A stretch of DNA of 64,000 nucleotides from Enterococcus florum (GCF_004309355.1 NZ_BJCC01000009.1:124001-188000); one strand, 5' to 3'. Positions 53,006 to 61,922 are shown, counted from the first letter of the stretch. Notes: a model not told the origin generated them from the sequence alone. Translations and numbers: made by a program.

Positions 53006-53872
53006 ATGAAAATCAAAAAGATCTTGAATCAAAATGCAGTGCTGGTAGAGGATCAAGGCGAAGAAAAGGTCGCCATCGGCAAAGGCGTCGGGTTTGGCAA
53101 GCAGCGAAATGATCTGATCCATTCTAGAGAGATCGAGCGCCTGTTCGTCATGGAACCAGAGGGGCAGCAGAAATTACAGAACTTATTGAATCAAATCAAT
53201 GAAAAGTATTTCTTTGCGGCGGAAGCGATTATTGATCACGCAGAGACTGTTCTGATGGAGAAGCTGAATGAACATATTTTCGTTGCATTGACTGATCACA
53301 TTGCCTTTGCGGCCCAGAATATTGTAAATGGTATCGTAATTCGCAATAAATTGTTGAGCGAGATTGAAGTGTTGTATGGAGAAGAGTTCGGAATCGCGCA
53401 ATGGGCCGTCGATTATCTGAATCGTACGTTGGAGATTCCGTATGGGTATGATGAAGCGGGGTATATTGCGATCCATATCCACAGCGCACGGATGGGAAAA
53501 AGCAGCAACTATGCCAGTATTCGTGAGATTACCATCATTTCAGATGTGATCCATGTGATTGAAAAAGAAGTCGCTATCGACATTCGCTCAAAGGAGCTGG
53601 CTTTGGATTACTCACGATTAGCCAATCATCTGCGTCTCCTGCTGCAGCGGTATCACAACCAGCGTTACGCGGTGTTGGATCAGGAGATCATTGAGATGGT
53701 ACGCAAAAAATATCCTGAAAGCTATCAGATCGCCAAAAAGGTTCGGGTCTTTTTGATGAAGAATTATCAGTTAGCAATCACCACAGAAGAGCTGGGCTAT
53801 TTGGCCATTCATGTGGAGCGATTGCGCGGCGTAAAAAGAGAAACAAACGATAAAGGAGAAATGAACGAATGA
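53006..53872 (+). CDS. PRD-type transcriptional antiterminator (GlcT/LicT family)
   Basis: RNA-binding antiterminator of 288 residues controlling the downstream PTS gene. The N-terminal CAT domain (MKIKKILNQNAVLVEDQGE; GKGVGFGKQRND) binds the RAT element; PRD1 (about 65-170, His in EKLNEHIFVALTDHIAF near 87 and AGYIAIHIHSAR near 156) and PRD2 (about 175-280, RLANHLRLLL near 207 and YLAIHVERL near 270) carry the phosphorylatable His. PTS enzymes would inactivate or activate it by phosphorylation according to sugar supply. ATG 53006 has GAGGA upstream. The next gene starts inside its stop codon (ATGA). Confidence 0.92.
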   Translation: MKIKKILNQNAVLVEDQGEEKVAIGKGVGFGKQRNDLIHSREIERLFVMEPEGQQKLQNLLNQINEKYFFAAEAIIDHAETVLMEKLNEHIFVALTDHIAFAAQNIVNGIVIRNKLLSEIEVLYGEEFGIAQWAVDYLNRTLEIPYGYDEAGYIAIHIHSARMGKSSNYASIREITIISDVIHVIEKEVAIDIRSKELALDYSRLANHLRLLLQRYHNQRYAVLDQEIIEMVRKKYPESYQIAKKVRVFLMKNYQLAITTEELGYLAIHVERLRGVKRETNDKGEMNE

Positions 53873-55845
53873 AAGCATATATGCAACGAATGGGCCGCTC
53901 ATTGATGCTGCCAGTGGCAGTGTTGCCGGCAGCTTCGATCTTGGTCGGGGTGGCCAACTGGATCGTCGGAATGGGTGTATCGAATGGTGCTACGACCTTT
54001 TTAATGAACAGCGGCTTGGCGATTTTAGATAATTTGGCGCTGTTGTTCTCTGTCGGGTTGGCTTTGGGAATGTCAAAGGACAAAGACGGAGCTGCAGCTT
54101 TAGCAGGTCTGGTGGCTTACTTGGTCCCAAAAACCGTATTGGCTAAAGAGTCCATCCAAGTCTTGTTCAATTTGAAGGATCTGACAGATGTCAATCCGGC
54201 TTTTAATAGTATGGGGAACAATGTATTTGTTGGGATCATTGCTGGATTGGTGGCTGCGGAAATGTACAACCGATTCAGCGGAGTCAAGCTGCCCATGGCG
54301 TTGTCGTTTTTCAGCGGCAAACGTTTAGTACCGATCATGTCTTCTTTGGGCATGTTGGTTATTTCGGCAGTCTTATTGTTTGCTTGGCCAGTTGTATATG
54401 GTGCATTGGTTGCTTTAGGGGAAGGAATCTCCGGCTTAGGCTTTATCGGAGCTGGTCTGTACGGACTGTTCAATCGATTATTGATCCCTACAGGTCTGCA
54501 TCATGCGTTGAATTCGGTATTCTGGTTTGATGTTGCTGGAATCAACGACATCGGAAACTTTTTAGCAGGTCAAAAAGCAATTGACAGCGGCTTAGCGATC
54601 GTTGGGAAAACAGGGATGTACCAAGCAGGATTCTTTCCAGTAATGATGTTTGGACTGCCGGCTGGTGCGCTGGCGATCTACCAATGCGCACGACCAGAAA
54701 AGAAAAAGGTCACCGCTTCACTGATGGTGGCGGCGGCTTTCGCTTCTTTCTTCACGGGTGTAACAGAGCCTTTAGAATTTTCGTTCATGTTCGTTGCTTG
54801 GCCAGTATACGTACTGCATGCGATTTTTACTGGGTTGTCTTTGGCAGTCAGTGCCTTTTTCCAGTGGACAGCAGGCTTTGCCTTCAGCGCAGGTTTTGTA
54901 GATTACTTCCTGTCCTTGAAAAATCCAGTGGCGAATCAGCCATTGATGCTGGTGTTGCAAGGGGTGGTCTTTGCAGCAATCTATTACTTCGGATTCCGTT
55001 TTGCGATCACGAAATTCAATTTGATGACGCCAGGACGTGAGGAAGGTGATGGAGGAGAGATGCCTGATGTGGAAACTTCTGGTGACGGCAAACATGCTGC
55101 AATGGCCCAAAAGATCTATGAAGCACTTGGAGGCGGGGACAACGTAACGGCGATCGACAATTGTACGACACGTCTGCGGTTGCAGGTTCAAGACACAAAC
55201 GCGGTCGACCAATCGAAGATTAAAGCAACAGGTGTTCCAGGACTGAAAGTGATTGATGCTAAGAACATTCAAGTAATCGTTGGCACAGAAGTTCAATTTG
55301 TAGCGGATGAAATGAGCCGGCTGCATCAAGGCGGCGGCCATCCGACAACTGCTCAAGTAGAAGTCCCTGCTACAGAGGAGGTAGTGAAAACACAAGCATT
55401 GTACGCAGTTGCTACAGGCCGTCTCGTACCGATCACCGAAGTGTCAGACGACGTTTTCTCTGAAAAAATGATGGGCGACGGGTATGCGGTGCTGCCAACC
55501 TCGGGTGAAATTTTTTCACCAGTCGCTGGGACGATCTCCAACGTTTTCCCAACCAAGCATGCAGTCGGCATCACCACTTCTTCTGGAATCGAAGTGTTGC
55601 TGCACATGGGCTTGGATACAGTTGATCTGGGCGGAGCACCTTTTGAGGTCTATGTAGAAGCCGGGCAAAAAGTCGGGAGAGGTCAATTGATTGCTGAAGC
55701 TGACTTGACTGCGATCCTTGAAGCAGGCAAGAAGACGGATATGATCGTTGCCTTGACGAACATGGATCAAGTGGCCAACTTTGAAATTACCGAAGCAAAA
55801 GAGGTTCAAAAAAATGAAGTCATCGGTGAATTGACTGGAAAATAA
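53869..55845 (+). CDS. PTS transporter EIICBA, glucose/N-acetylglucosamine family (NagE-like)
   Basis: Phosphotransferase permease of 658 residues. EIIC (about 1-395) has RLLIPTGLHHALNSVFWFDV and VTEPLEFSFMF, which resemble NagE more than PtsG; EIIB (about 405-480) carries Cys in IDNCTTRLRLQV; EIIA (about 520-650) has EIFSPVAGTIS and the phospho-His in VLLHMGLDTV. Substrate is most likely N-acetylglucosamine, with glucose as the alternative since its regulator looks GlcT-like. The presence of a fused EIIA lets it work with general HPr alone. Coupled to the antiterminator gene by overlap, so autoregulated through the RAT/terminator. Confidence 0.9.
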   Translation: MKAYMQRMGRSLMLPVAVLPAASILVGVANWIVGMGVSNGATTFLMNSGLAILDNLALLFSVGLALGMSKDKDGAAALAGLVAYLVPKTVLAKESIQVLFNLKDLTDVNPAFNSMGNNVFVGIIAGLVAAEMYNRFSGVKLPMALSFFSGKRLVPIMSSLGMLVISAVLLFAWPVVYGALVALGEGISGLGFIGAGLYGLFNRLLIPTGLHHALNSVFWFDVAGINDIGNFLAGQKAIDSGLAIVGKTGMYQAGFFPVMMFGLPAGALAIYQCARPEKKKVTASLMVAAAFASFFTGVTEPLEFSFMFVAWPVYVLHAIFTGLSLAVSAFFQWTAGFAFSAGFVDYFLSLKNPVANQPLMLVLQGVVFAAIYYFGFRFAITKFNLMTPGREEGDGGEMPDVETSGDGKHAAMAQKIYEALGGGDNVTAIDNCTTRLRLQVQDTNAVDQSKIKATGVPGLKVIDAKNIQVIVGTEVQFVADEMSRLHQGGGHPTTAQVEVPATEEVVKTQALYAVATGRLVPITEVSDDVFSEKMMGDGYAVLPTSGEIFSPVAGTISNVFPTKHAVGITTSSGIEVLLHMGLDTVDLGGAPFEVYVEAGQKVGRGQLIAEADLTAILEAGKKTDMIVALTNMDQVANFEITEAKEVQKNEVIGELTGK

Positions 55846-55852
55846 ATCGTTG

Positions 55853-55888
55853 AACACAGCAGGGATCGTTTTCCTTGCTGTGTTTTTC
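55853..55888 (+). terminator. intrinsic terminator after PTS gene
   Basis: AACACAGCA (55853-55861) pairs with TGCTGTGTT (55876-55884), then TTT. Confidence 0.8.
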
Positions 55889-55968
55889 TTCCATGCAGAC
55901 ACAAACACCCTTTTCAAATGTGGATTTATTCGCTAAAATAAGACATCACACAAAAAAGGAGAACAACA

Positions 55969-56298
55969 ATGTCATTACCTAATTGCCCGTCGTGCCAATC
56001 GGAATATACTTATGAGGACCGCAGCATGTTTGTGTGCCCAGAGTGTGGACATGAATGGAATGAAGAAACCGCTGCTGAAGAAGGATTCGTTGTCAAAGAC
56101 AGCAACGGCAACCTTTTACAAGATGGCGACAGCGTGACTGTCATCAAAGATTTGAAAGTCAAAGGAGCCTCTAACCCGATCAAACAAGGAACCAAGGTCA
56201 AGAACATTCGCTTGGTCGAAGGCGATCACAACATCGATTGCAAGGTCGACGGTTTTGGTCCTATGAAATTAAAATCAGAATTCGTCAAAAAGCTCTAG
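55969..56298 (+). CDS. PhnA/YjdM-family zinc ribbon protein
   Basis: A 109-residue cytosolic protein with an N-terminal zinc ribbon ([25 protein letters not shown]; four Cys at about 5, 8, 24 and 27) and a C-terminal barrel domain ([37 protein letters not shown]). The family is called PhnA or YjdM; despite the phosphonate-operon name its role is uncertain. AAAGGAG precedes the ATG by seven bases. Single gene. Confidence 0.92.
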   Translation: MSLPNCPSCQSEYTYEDRSMFVCPECGHEWNEETAAEEGFVVKDSNGNLLQDGDSVTVIKDLKVKGASNPIKQGTKVKNIRLVEGDHNIDCKVDGFGPMKLKSEFVKKL

Positions 56299-56381
56299 GG
56301 AGATTCTTAGAGCGGTCTTCACACATTTTTCATTCCTTTCTGCTACACTTAAGGTAGAAAAATAAGATAGGAGAAATGTCT

Positions 56382-57089
56382 ATGTATGGCTATCCTTTTG
56401 GATTTTTTGATCCAACATTCATTCTGGTAATTGCTGGGTTAGCAATCAGCGGAATCGCTTCAGCGTATGTCAATTCAACGTTTCGCAAATACGATGAAGT
56501 CCGCAGCCGCAACAATTTGACCGGTACCCAAGCTGCTCAATACATCTTGCAGAATCAAGGGATCACGGATGTAGATGTACGACCGATTTCCGGAAATTTG
56601 ACGGATAACTACAACAGCCAAGATAAAACACTGAATTTGTCAGAAGCCACTGCTCGCTCCACATCTGTAGCGGCGATCGGTGTCGCTGCCCACGAATGCG
56701 GGCACGCTGTACAGGATGCGAAGAATTATTCCCCACTGCGTTTGCGGCATGCGATCGTTCCTGTTGCCAATTTTGGATCGACCATCGCCTTTCCAATTAT
56801 ATTGATCGGTGTTTTCATGGGCTGGAACCAAACCTTGATCAATGTCGGGATCGCAGCCTTTTCATTGGCTTTGGTCTTTCAACTGGTCACCCTGCCGGTG
56901 GAGTTCGATGCTTCACGCCGCGCTCTGGCGATCCTTGAGAATGGCAATATGCTCGAACCAGATGAGCTGCAAGCCGCACGAAAGGTTCTAAGTGCTGCTG
57001 CGTTGACCTATGTCGCTGCTGCTTTGGCGACGTTTCTTCAGCTGCTGCGCTTGATCCTGTTGTTTGGCGGCAATCGAAATCGGAATTAA
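56382..57089 (+). CDS. membrane zinc metallopeptidase (YugP family)
   Basis: Integral membrane protein of 235 residues from the ATG at 56382 (AGGAG eight bases upstream; ATG 56376 is too close). An N-terminal helix, the zinc-binding HECGH at 104-108 in AIGVAAHECGHAVQDA, two to three further helices (about 130-180 and 205-225) and a conserved FDASRRAL segment near 185 define the Zn_peptidase_2/YugP family. Physiological substrate unknown; other members of this neighbourhood suggest a role in membrane-protein quality control only by analogy. Confidence 0.9.
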   Translation: MYGYPFGFFDPTFILVIAGLAISGIASAYVNSTFRKYDEVRSRNNLTGTQAAQYILQNQGITDVDVRPISGNLTDNYNSQDKTLNLSEATARSTSVAAIGVAAHECGHAVQDAKNYSPLRLRHAIVPVANFGSTIAFPIILIGVFMGWNQTLINVGIAAFSLALVFQLVTLPVEFDASRRALAILENGNMLEPDELQAARKVLSAAALTYVAAALATFLQLLRLILLFGGNRNRN

Positions 57090-57118
57090 GAATCAGCTGA
57101 GGCTGATTCTTTTTTTTG
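57089..57118 (+). terminator. intrinsic terminator
   Basis: AGAATCAGC (57089-57097) with GCTGATTCT (57102-57110), then T7. Confidence 0.85.
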
Positions 57119-57258
57119 ATCCTTTTTTCCCGACAGTAGGTCTTTTGTTACGGTTAATCCTGGGAATGTGGTATCATTGTGGTAGAAACAAGAATAGGAA
57201 TTCTCCGGTTTTAGACAGTAGGATTTCTATTGCCAGTCAAGAAAAGGAGCTGATACCC

Positions 57259-57597
57259 ATGAAAAGATCGACCAAAGTCAAAATCGGTGCAAGTATCATC
57301 GTCGCTGCCAGTGTAGCTACCGCCGTCATCGCCTCCGGCAAGATCGTAGAAAAGGCGCGTCACGTTTCCAACCGTCACAAAGTGAAAAAATTTGTCAGCG
57401 ACAAATTTGAAGGCAGTGAAAAGCTGTTAACGATCGTCGACAAGCTTTCTGATGAGGATCTAGACAATATCATGAACATCTTGGGGAAAATCAAAGATGG
57501 AAAAAAGCGCGTATCGGTCTATGGTGATTCCATCAAAGAAACCACCGACGACTTGAAAGATAAATTAATGAATTTAGTGGAAAATGTGATCGATTAA
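57259..57597 (+). CDS. small membrane-anchored protein of unknown function
   Basis: A 112-residue protein with a basic start and a hydrophobic helix (about 9-26, KIGASIIVAASVATAVIASG), then a highly charged helical domain (KFVSDKFEGSEKLLTIVDKL, DNIMNILGKIKDG). Not recognised. ATG 57259 has AAAAGGAG ten bases upstream; the frame is open further up but without a site. Size and composition resemble small cell-envelope proteins conserved in enterococci. Followed by its own terminator. Confidence 0.65.
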   Translation: MKRSTKVKIGASIIVAASVATAVIASGKIVEKARHVSNRHKVKKFVSDKFEGSEKLLTIVDKLSDEDLDNIMNILGKIKDGKKRVSVYGDSIKETTDDLKDKLMNLVENVID

Positions 57598-57625
57598 ACC
57601 TTGCTTGCTGCAAGGTTTTTTCTTT
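57597..57625 (+). terminator. intrinsic terminator
   Basis: AACCTTG (57597-57603) with CAAGGTT (57611-57617), then TTTTCTTTT. Confidence 0.8.
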
Positions 57626-57686
57626 TGCTGAGAAAGGAGTTGTTTTTTTTTCTTGCTGCCTGTACAGTAAACCATGAGGTGGAAAA

Positions 57687-58199
57687 ATGGAAAAGACAAC
57701 TTCATTTACTGAAGAAGAAAAAATCTATTTTATGCAAGAGGCTCTCAAAGAGGCGCAAAAGGCGGAAATGATCGCAGAAGTCCCAATCGGTGCAATCATC
57801 GTACATCAAAAGAAAATTATCGGGCGCGGCCATAATTTGCGGGAGCACAGCCAAGATGCCACCAGTCATGCAGAGATATTTGCGATTCAGGAGGCGTGTA
57901 AAGGACTGGACAGCTGGCGTTTGGAGGATTGTCAATTGTTCGTTACCTTGGAGCCTTGTCCAATGTGCAGTGGCGCCATGATTTTGTCCAGACTGGAAGA
58001 AGTTTATTTCGGAGCATATGATCCCAAAGGCGGAACGGCTGGAACGCTGATGAATTTGCTGGAGGATGAGCGGTTCAATCATCAAGCCTATGTGGAAGGT
58101 GGTATTTTGGCAGAAGAATGCGGCCAACAGCTGACAAATTTCTTCCGGCAGCTGCGGGAAGAAAAAAAACGGAGCAAAAAGACTAGCCAAGCGGAATAG
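57687..58199 (+). CDS. tadA: tRNA adenosine(34) deaminase
   Basis: TadA converts the wobble adenosine of tRNA-Arg(ACG) to inosine. The 170-residue protein has the cytidine-deaminase-type zinc site: His61/Glu63 in HAEIFAIQEA and Cys91/Cys94 in PCPMCSGAM, and the C-terminal YVEGGILAEECGQQL segment. Slightly basic tail. GAGGTGG precedes the ATG. As in many Firmicutes, it lies directly upstream of the SRP RNA gene. Confidence 0.96.
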   Translation: MEKTTSFTEEEKIYFMQEALKEAQKAEMIAEVPIGAIIVHQKKIIGRGHNLREHSQDATSHAEIFAIQEACKGLDSWRLEDCQLFVTLEPCPMCSGAMILSRLEEVYFGAYDPKGGTAGTLMNLLEDERFNHQAYVEGGILAEECGQQLTNFFRQLREEKKRSKKTSQAE

Positions 58200-58203
58200 A
58201 ATT

Positions 58204-58212
58204 TGTTATACT
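58204..58212 (+). promoter_or_regulatory. promoter of SRP RNA gene
   Basis: TGTTATACT is an extended -10 (TG 58204-58205, TATACT 58207-58212), placing the 5' end near 58220. Confidence 0.55.
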
Positions 58213-58221
58213 ATTTTTTGC

Positions 58222-58316
58222 CGAAAGGCTAGGACAATGTCGGGCTTGTGAATTGTGTCAGATCTGGAAGGAAGCAGCACTAAGCAGGATCCGGCATGTG
58301 TCTGAAAATAAGAGAA
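58222..58316 (+). ncRNA. ffs: signal recognition particle RNA (4.5S-like)
   Basis: The strictly conserved SRP domain IV loop is present at about 58257-58280 (GTGTCAGATCTGGAAGG then AAGCAGCACTAAGC). Flanks pair as expected: GACAATGTCGGGC (58233-58245) with GGATCCGGCATGTGTCT (58290-58304 region). The molecule is the short form without an Alu domain. It binds Ffh and guides secretory ribosomes to FtsY. Ends are approximate; the intrinsic terminator follows at 58325-58347. Position after tadA is typical. Confidence 0.93.
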
Positions 58317-58324
58317 ACATCCCA

Positions 58325-58347
58325 ACAGGCGAAGGCCTGTTTTTTTA
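58325..58347 (+). terminator. intrinsic terminator of SRP RNA
   Basis: ACAGGC (58325-58330), loop GAAG, GCCTGT (58335-58340), then T7. Confidence 0.85.
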
Positions 58348-58451
58348 TGCTCTTTTTCCGCAAGTCTTTTCTGAAAAAGGATTGCTTTCGACTGGTTTTT
58401 TATACTATTATAGAATCAAAGAGAGTACAGGAAAAATGAAGGGGTATTCTT

Positions 58452-58961
58452 ATGGGGAAAAAACAACAGCCAAAGACGGCCAAAAAGAGTTATTCAACGA
58501 TCAAAATCATTGCTGGAATCCTGCTGATCATTTTTGCGGTACTATTTAGTGATCAGCTTGAACATCTTTCATTTCCATCTTTTTCGGCATCTCGAGAATC
58601 GGAAATCTCGTACATCGATGGAAAAGATGCGTTATGGTATATCGATGAAATTCCTGACTGGGACGAAGAGATCTATGAGGATATTCGTGAAGCCACTGTC
58701 CATTCGGAGACAGACAAGGATGGCAATTACACTGAAAGCTATTCAGATGGGGATGACTATGAGGAATTAGTCGAACTTGTAGGACCGCCAAAACACACCA
58801 GTGCGTATGAAGATGAAACGACGGGTGTACGAGTTACTGCCACCTGGCAGGCAGACCTGGATCTAGGAGAGGATGGAGAGCACGTAGCAGTGACCATCGA
58901 CTATGATCGGGAAACTGGACAGATCCTCAATAAAAACTGCTATGCATCCATTCTGCAATAA
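58452..58961 (+). CDS. secreted or membrane-anchored acidic protein, unknown
   Basis: A 169-residue protein with a basic N-terminus, one hydrophobic helix (about 17-33, IKIIAGILLIIFAVLFSD) and a very acidic extracellular part. The C-terminal region LVGPPKHTSAYEDETTGVRVTATWQAD resembles the small alpha/beta fold of DUF3862/SmpA-OmlA-like lipoproteins (a conserved GxP and an aromatic strand), but I cannot assign a family. AAGGGG lies seven bases before the ATG. Ends in a two-way terminator shared with the convergent permease. Confidence 0.65.
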   Translation: MGKKQQPKTAKKSYSTIKIIAGILLIIFAVLFSDQLEHLSFPSFSASRESEISYIDGKDALWYIDEIPDWDEEIYEDIREATVHSETDKDGNYTESYSDGDDYEELVELVGPPKHTSAYEDETTGVRVTATWQADLDLGEDGEHVAVTIDYDRETGQILNKNCYASILQ

Positions 58962-59002
58962 AAAAATCTTTGTCCAGCTTTTGGACAAAGATTTTTTTAT
59001 TG
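58957..59002. terminator. bidirectional terminator
   Basis: Nearly perfect 20-bp stem, AATAAAAAAATCTTTGTCCA (58957-58976) with TGGACAAAG plus ATTTTTTTATT (58982-59001), between convergent genes. Confidence 0.88.
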
Positions 59003-60133
59003 CAATTCATTTGGCGGCCGGGTATCGATATTCTCTTTCAGCAATTGGCTTTCTTTTCGAATGTGATAGATCTTATGGATGTTGATGATCAAAGTTTTAA
59101 TCACCGCATAGACTGGAATACAGATCAACATGCCCAAGATTCCAGCGACACTGCCAGCACCGATCAAAACGAGAATGATCGTCAATGGATGGATATTCAA
59201 GGATTTTCCAAACAACAATGGCTTGATCAAATTGCCGTCCAGCTGCTGGATGATTAAGATTGACAAGGCCATGTACAATGCTTGCAGCGGGGAAATAAAA
59301 AGTCCGACGATTACAGCAGGTACGGCACCAATAAAGGGACCCACGTAAGGGATGATATTGGTGATCCCGCAGATGATCGCCAACAGCAGGCTGTATGGCT
59401 GGCCGAAGATCGTCATAGCCAAAAAGCTTAAGATCCCAATGATAAAAGCGTCCAATACGGTACTGCTGATATAAGCAGACAAGGTTTCGTTTAATTCCCT
59501 CACGGTTTGCCTCAGCTCTTTGCGAATCGTCAAAGGGAAAAATTGTGAGACCGCATCTAAAAACTTGTGGCCGTCTTTAAACATAAAGATCAGGATAAAT
59601 GGAACTGTGAATAAAAGCACGAAAAACTTCATGGCAATCCCAAATAAACGGGATAAGCTGGAGGAGACACTCACGATCACTAGGTTGATCAAATTATTGA
59701 TCGTCAGGTTTGCCGAAGCCAGCTGCTCTTCTAAGTTAAAGCTGCGAAATTCTTTTCGTTGTGCCAGCTCATTCAACCAGCGTCCAGACTGTTCTGCATA
59801 CAACGGCAGATTTTGAGTCAGCTGAATGGTTTGCTCCATCAACTGAGGAACGACATTCATCATCGTCAGCACGATGATAAACGCGACCACGATAAAAGTC
59901 AGCAAAAATCCAATGACACGAGGCAAACCCCTTTTTTCTAAAAGCACGACGATTGGGTCGAACATATAATAAAGAAATCCAGCGGTCAATAAAGGCAGAA
60001 TGATCGCCGAAGCCATCCCTAGGATAGGCTCAAAAATATTAGGCATTTGCAGTAAGAAATAAATGCCGATGATCGTCAGAACGATCTCAACTGTCCAGAA
60101 AAACAGCTTGGAATGTTTGAAGCGTGACAGCAT
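58997..60133 (-). CDS. AI-2E family permease, copy 1
   Basis: Eight-helix membrane protein of 378 residues in the AI-2E/YdiK/PerM family, whose members are linked to autoinducer-2 export or Na+/H+ antiport, neither established here. Two helices at the start, a hydrophilic soluble segment (about 70-150), then IFGQPYSLLLAIICGITNIIPYVGPFIG (here GITNIIPYVGPFIGAVPA near 258) and HPLTIILVLIGAGSVAGILGM near 318. Start at ATG 60133 with AAGGAGG five bases upstream rather than the ATG at 60151. Paralogue of the gene at 62033, with which it shares the NIIPYxGPF/GNxI-KP signatures. Confidence 0.88.
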   Translation of the reverse strand: MLSRFKHSKLFFWTVEIVLTIIGIYFLLQMPNIFEPILGMASAIILPLLTAGFLYYMFDPIVVLLEKRGLPRVIGFLLTFIVVAFIIVLTMMNVVPQLMEQTIQLTQNLPLYAEQSGRWLNELAQRKEFRSFNLEEQLASANLTINNLINLVIVSVSSSLSRLFGIAMKFFVLLFTVPFILIFMFKDGHKFLDAVSQFFPLTIRKELRQTVRELNETLSAYISSTVLDAFIIGILSFLAMTIFGQPYSLLLAIICGITNIIPYVGPFIGAVPAVIVGLFISPLQALYMALSILIIQQLDGNLIKPLLFGKSLNIHPLTIILVLIGAGSVAGILGMLICIPVYAVIKTLIINIHKIYHIRKESQLLKENIDTRPPNELQ

Positions 60134-60517
60134 AAAAGCCTCCTTTTTCATTTTAACGGGTCAATTTAATCAAAAATTGAAAATGCTGCTACCAACCCCT
60201 ACGTTGCTAACATGCTCTTGCATATGGCTCCATCTTATCATTTATTGCGAAAGGGAAGAAACATTTTAAACAAAATAAAAGAAAAAAAGTTTGATTGTTG
60301 CAATCAGGCTTTCATTTGCGATTTGCTGCACTCGATATTGAAACCTGATTCAGTTAGGAGTACACTATATTCAATAACAACTGTTAAGTGACTAAACAGC
60401 TTGTTAGCGTAGATAGATCGGAGTTTTAAAACATATCATCGATTGAGTGTTCCAGCGTTTTCGCAAGATTCTGCTGTCCGATCTGAAAGGTGAGGGTCAA
60501 AAAATAGGAGGAAAACC
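60134..60517. other. non-coding region with a 12-bp stem
   Basis: About 380 bases between the divergent AI-2E and SPFH genes. It contains a strong imperfect hairpin: AATCAGGCTTTCA (60302-60314) with TGAAACCTGATT (60339-60350), one bulged C and a 24-base loop, not followed by a T-run. TACACT near 60362 could be a -10. No coding sequence seen. Confidence 0.5.
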
Positions 60518-61390
60518 ATGAAAGAGAAAAATGCGTTCCACGTAAATGGCTATGCTGGATTGCTCGTGCTGGTCTTGATGCTTCTGGCAGGTGTCTGGCT
60601 ATTTTACCAAGGAGCGATGGCCAATCGTACTGGTTTTTACATTGTTGCATTTTTATTATGGCTGATTGCGTTTTTGTTTATCAGCTCGTTAACGATCGTC
60701 GGACCTAATCAGGCGAAGGCAGTTTTGTTTTTTGGGAAATACTTGGGCACGATTAAAAGTAATGGGTTGTATATCACGACACCGTTGACTCGGAAAATCA
60801 ATGTGTCTTTGAAGGTGCGCAATTTCAACAGCTCACTATTAAAAGTCAACGATTCTGACGGAAATCCCGTTGAGATCTCAGCCGTGGTCGTGTTCAAAGT
60901 CGTTGATACTGCCAAGGCGTTGTTCGATGTGGATTATTACTTGGATTTTGTCGAGATCCAAAGTGAGACAGCGATCCGCCACATCGCTACTCAGTATCCT
61001 TACGACACCTTCAATGACGACGATATCTCCCTTCGCGGAAACACGACGGAAGTATCCGAAGAATTGGCTAAGGAGCTGGACGAACGGTTGTCGATCGCAG
61101 GAGTCAAGGTGATCGAGACCCGCCTGAATCACTTGGCTTATGCGACGGAGATCGCCAATGCGATGCTGCAGCGGCAACAAGCACGAGCAATTCTGTCAGC
61201 ACGGCAGACGATCGTAGAAGGGGCAGTGACTATGACTCAAATGGCCTTAGAGCAGATCGAAAGTGGTCAAGACATCCACTTTAATGATGATCGCAAGGTG
61301 CAGCTGATCAATAATCTGCTCGTCTCGATCATTACAGATAAAGGAACACAGCCGGTAATCAATACAGGCGATGTAAAGGACAGCAAGTAA
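60518..61390 (+). CDS. SPFH/band-7 domain membrane protein
   Basis: Membrane-anchored scaffold of 290 residues. Two N-terminal helices (about 14-31 and 41-61), then a band-7/SPFH domain: VGPNQAKAVLFFGKYLGT near 64, ITTPLTRKINVSLKVRNFN near 87 and DGNPVEISAVVVFKVVDTAKA near 116; a helical tail with NAMLQRQQARAILSARQTIVEGA near 222 is typical of the family. These proteins form oligomeric membrane platforms, sometimes with proteases. GGAGG precedes the ATG. The LURP-one gene 33 bases downstream is probably co-transcribed. Confidence 0.88.
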   Translation: MKEKNAFHVNGYAGLLVLVLMLLAGVWLFYQGAMANRTGFYIVAFLLWLIAFLFISSLTIVGPNQAKAVLFFGKYLGTIKSNGLYITTPLTRKINVSLKVRNFNSSLLKVNDSDGNPVEISAVVVFKVVDTAKALFDVDYYLDFVEIQSETAIRHIATQYPYDTFNDDDISLRGNTTEVSEELAKELDERLSIAGVKVIETRLNHLAYATEIANAMLQRQQARAILSARQTIVEGAVTMTQMALEQIESGQDIHFNDDRKVQLINNLLVSIITDKGTQPVINTGDVKDSK

Positions 61391-61423
61391 TCTGAATCGT
61401 TCGTAAACAAGGAGGCGAAAGCA

Positions 61424-61915
61424 ATGAAAAAGCTCTACATCAAACAAAAAGTTTTCAGTATCGGTGAAAAATTCACGGTGATGGATGAACAGCAAAACCC
61501 ACGTTATTACGTAGAGGGCAGCTTCATGAAAATCCCCAAAAGCTTCAAAGTGGAGGATGAACAAGGGCATGTGATCAGTACAATCACCAAAAAAGTCTTT
61601 AGCTTACTGCCGAAGTTTTACGTAGAGATCGATGGCAAAGACATGATCGAGATCTCTAAGGAATTGACCTTTTTGAAAGCCAAGTACACGATCGATGCTG
61701 AAGGCGTCAATGTGGAAGGCGATTGGTGGGACATGGACTTCGTCGTGGAAAAAAACGGCAAAAAGATCGCAGACATCAATAAACGCTGGATCTCCTGGGG
61801 AGACACCTACGAGGTGACGATCTTTGATGAAGCCTACGAGCACCTGATCATCTCCTTAGTAATTGCGATCGACCGCGTCAAGGACGATGAAGCAGATGCT
61901 TCAGCCAGCTCCTAA
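61424..61915 (+). CDS. LURP-one-related protein (YxjI family)
   Basis: A 163-residue cytosolic protein of the LURP-one/Tubby-like fold: KLYIKQKVFSIGEKFTVMDE, YYVEGSFMKIPKSFKVEDE, GDWWDMDFVVEKNGKKIADI near 100 and ISLVIAIDRVKDDE near the end, the last helix that fills the barrel. Biochemical role unknown; the fold can bind membrane lipids. GGAGG lies eight bases before the ATG. Second gene of the SPFH operon, closed by a terminator. Confidence 0.88.
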   Translation: MKKLYIKQKVFSIGEKFTVMDEQQNPRYYVEGSFMKIPKSFKVEDEQGHVISTITKKVFSLLPKFYVEIDGKDMIEISKELTFLKAKYTIDAEGVNVEGDWWDMDFVVEKNGKKIADINKRWISWGDTYEVTIFDEAYEHLIISLVIAIDRVKDDEADASASS

Positions 61916-61922
61916 TCAGAAA

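Noticed and set aside
58253-58549. 98-codon frame across the SRP RNA
   Set aside because: It runs through the conserved SRP loop and its terminator.
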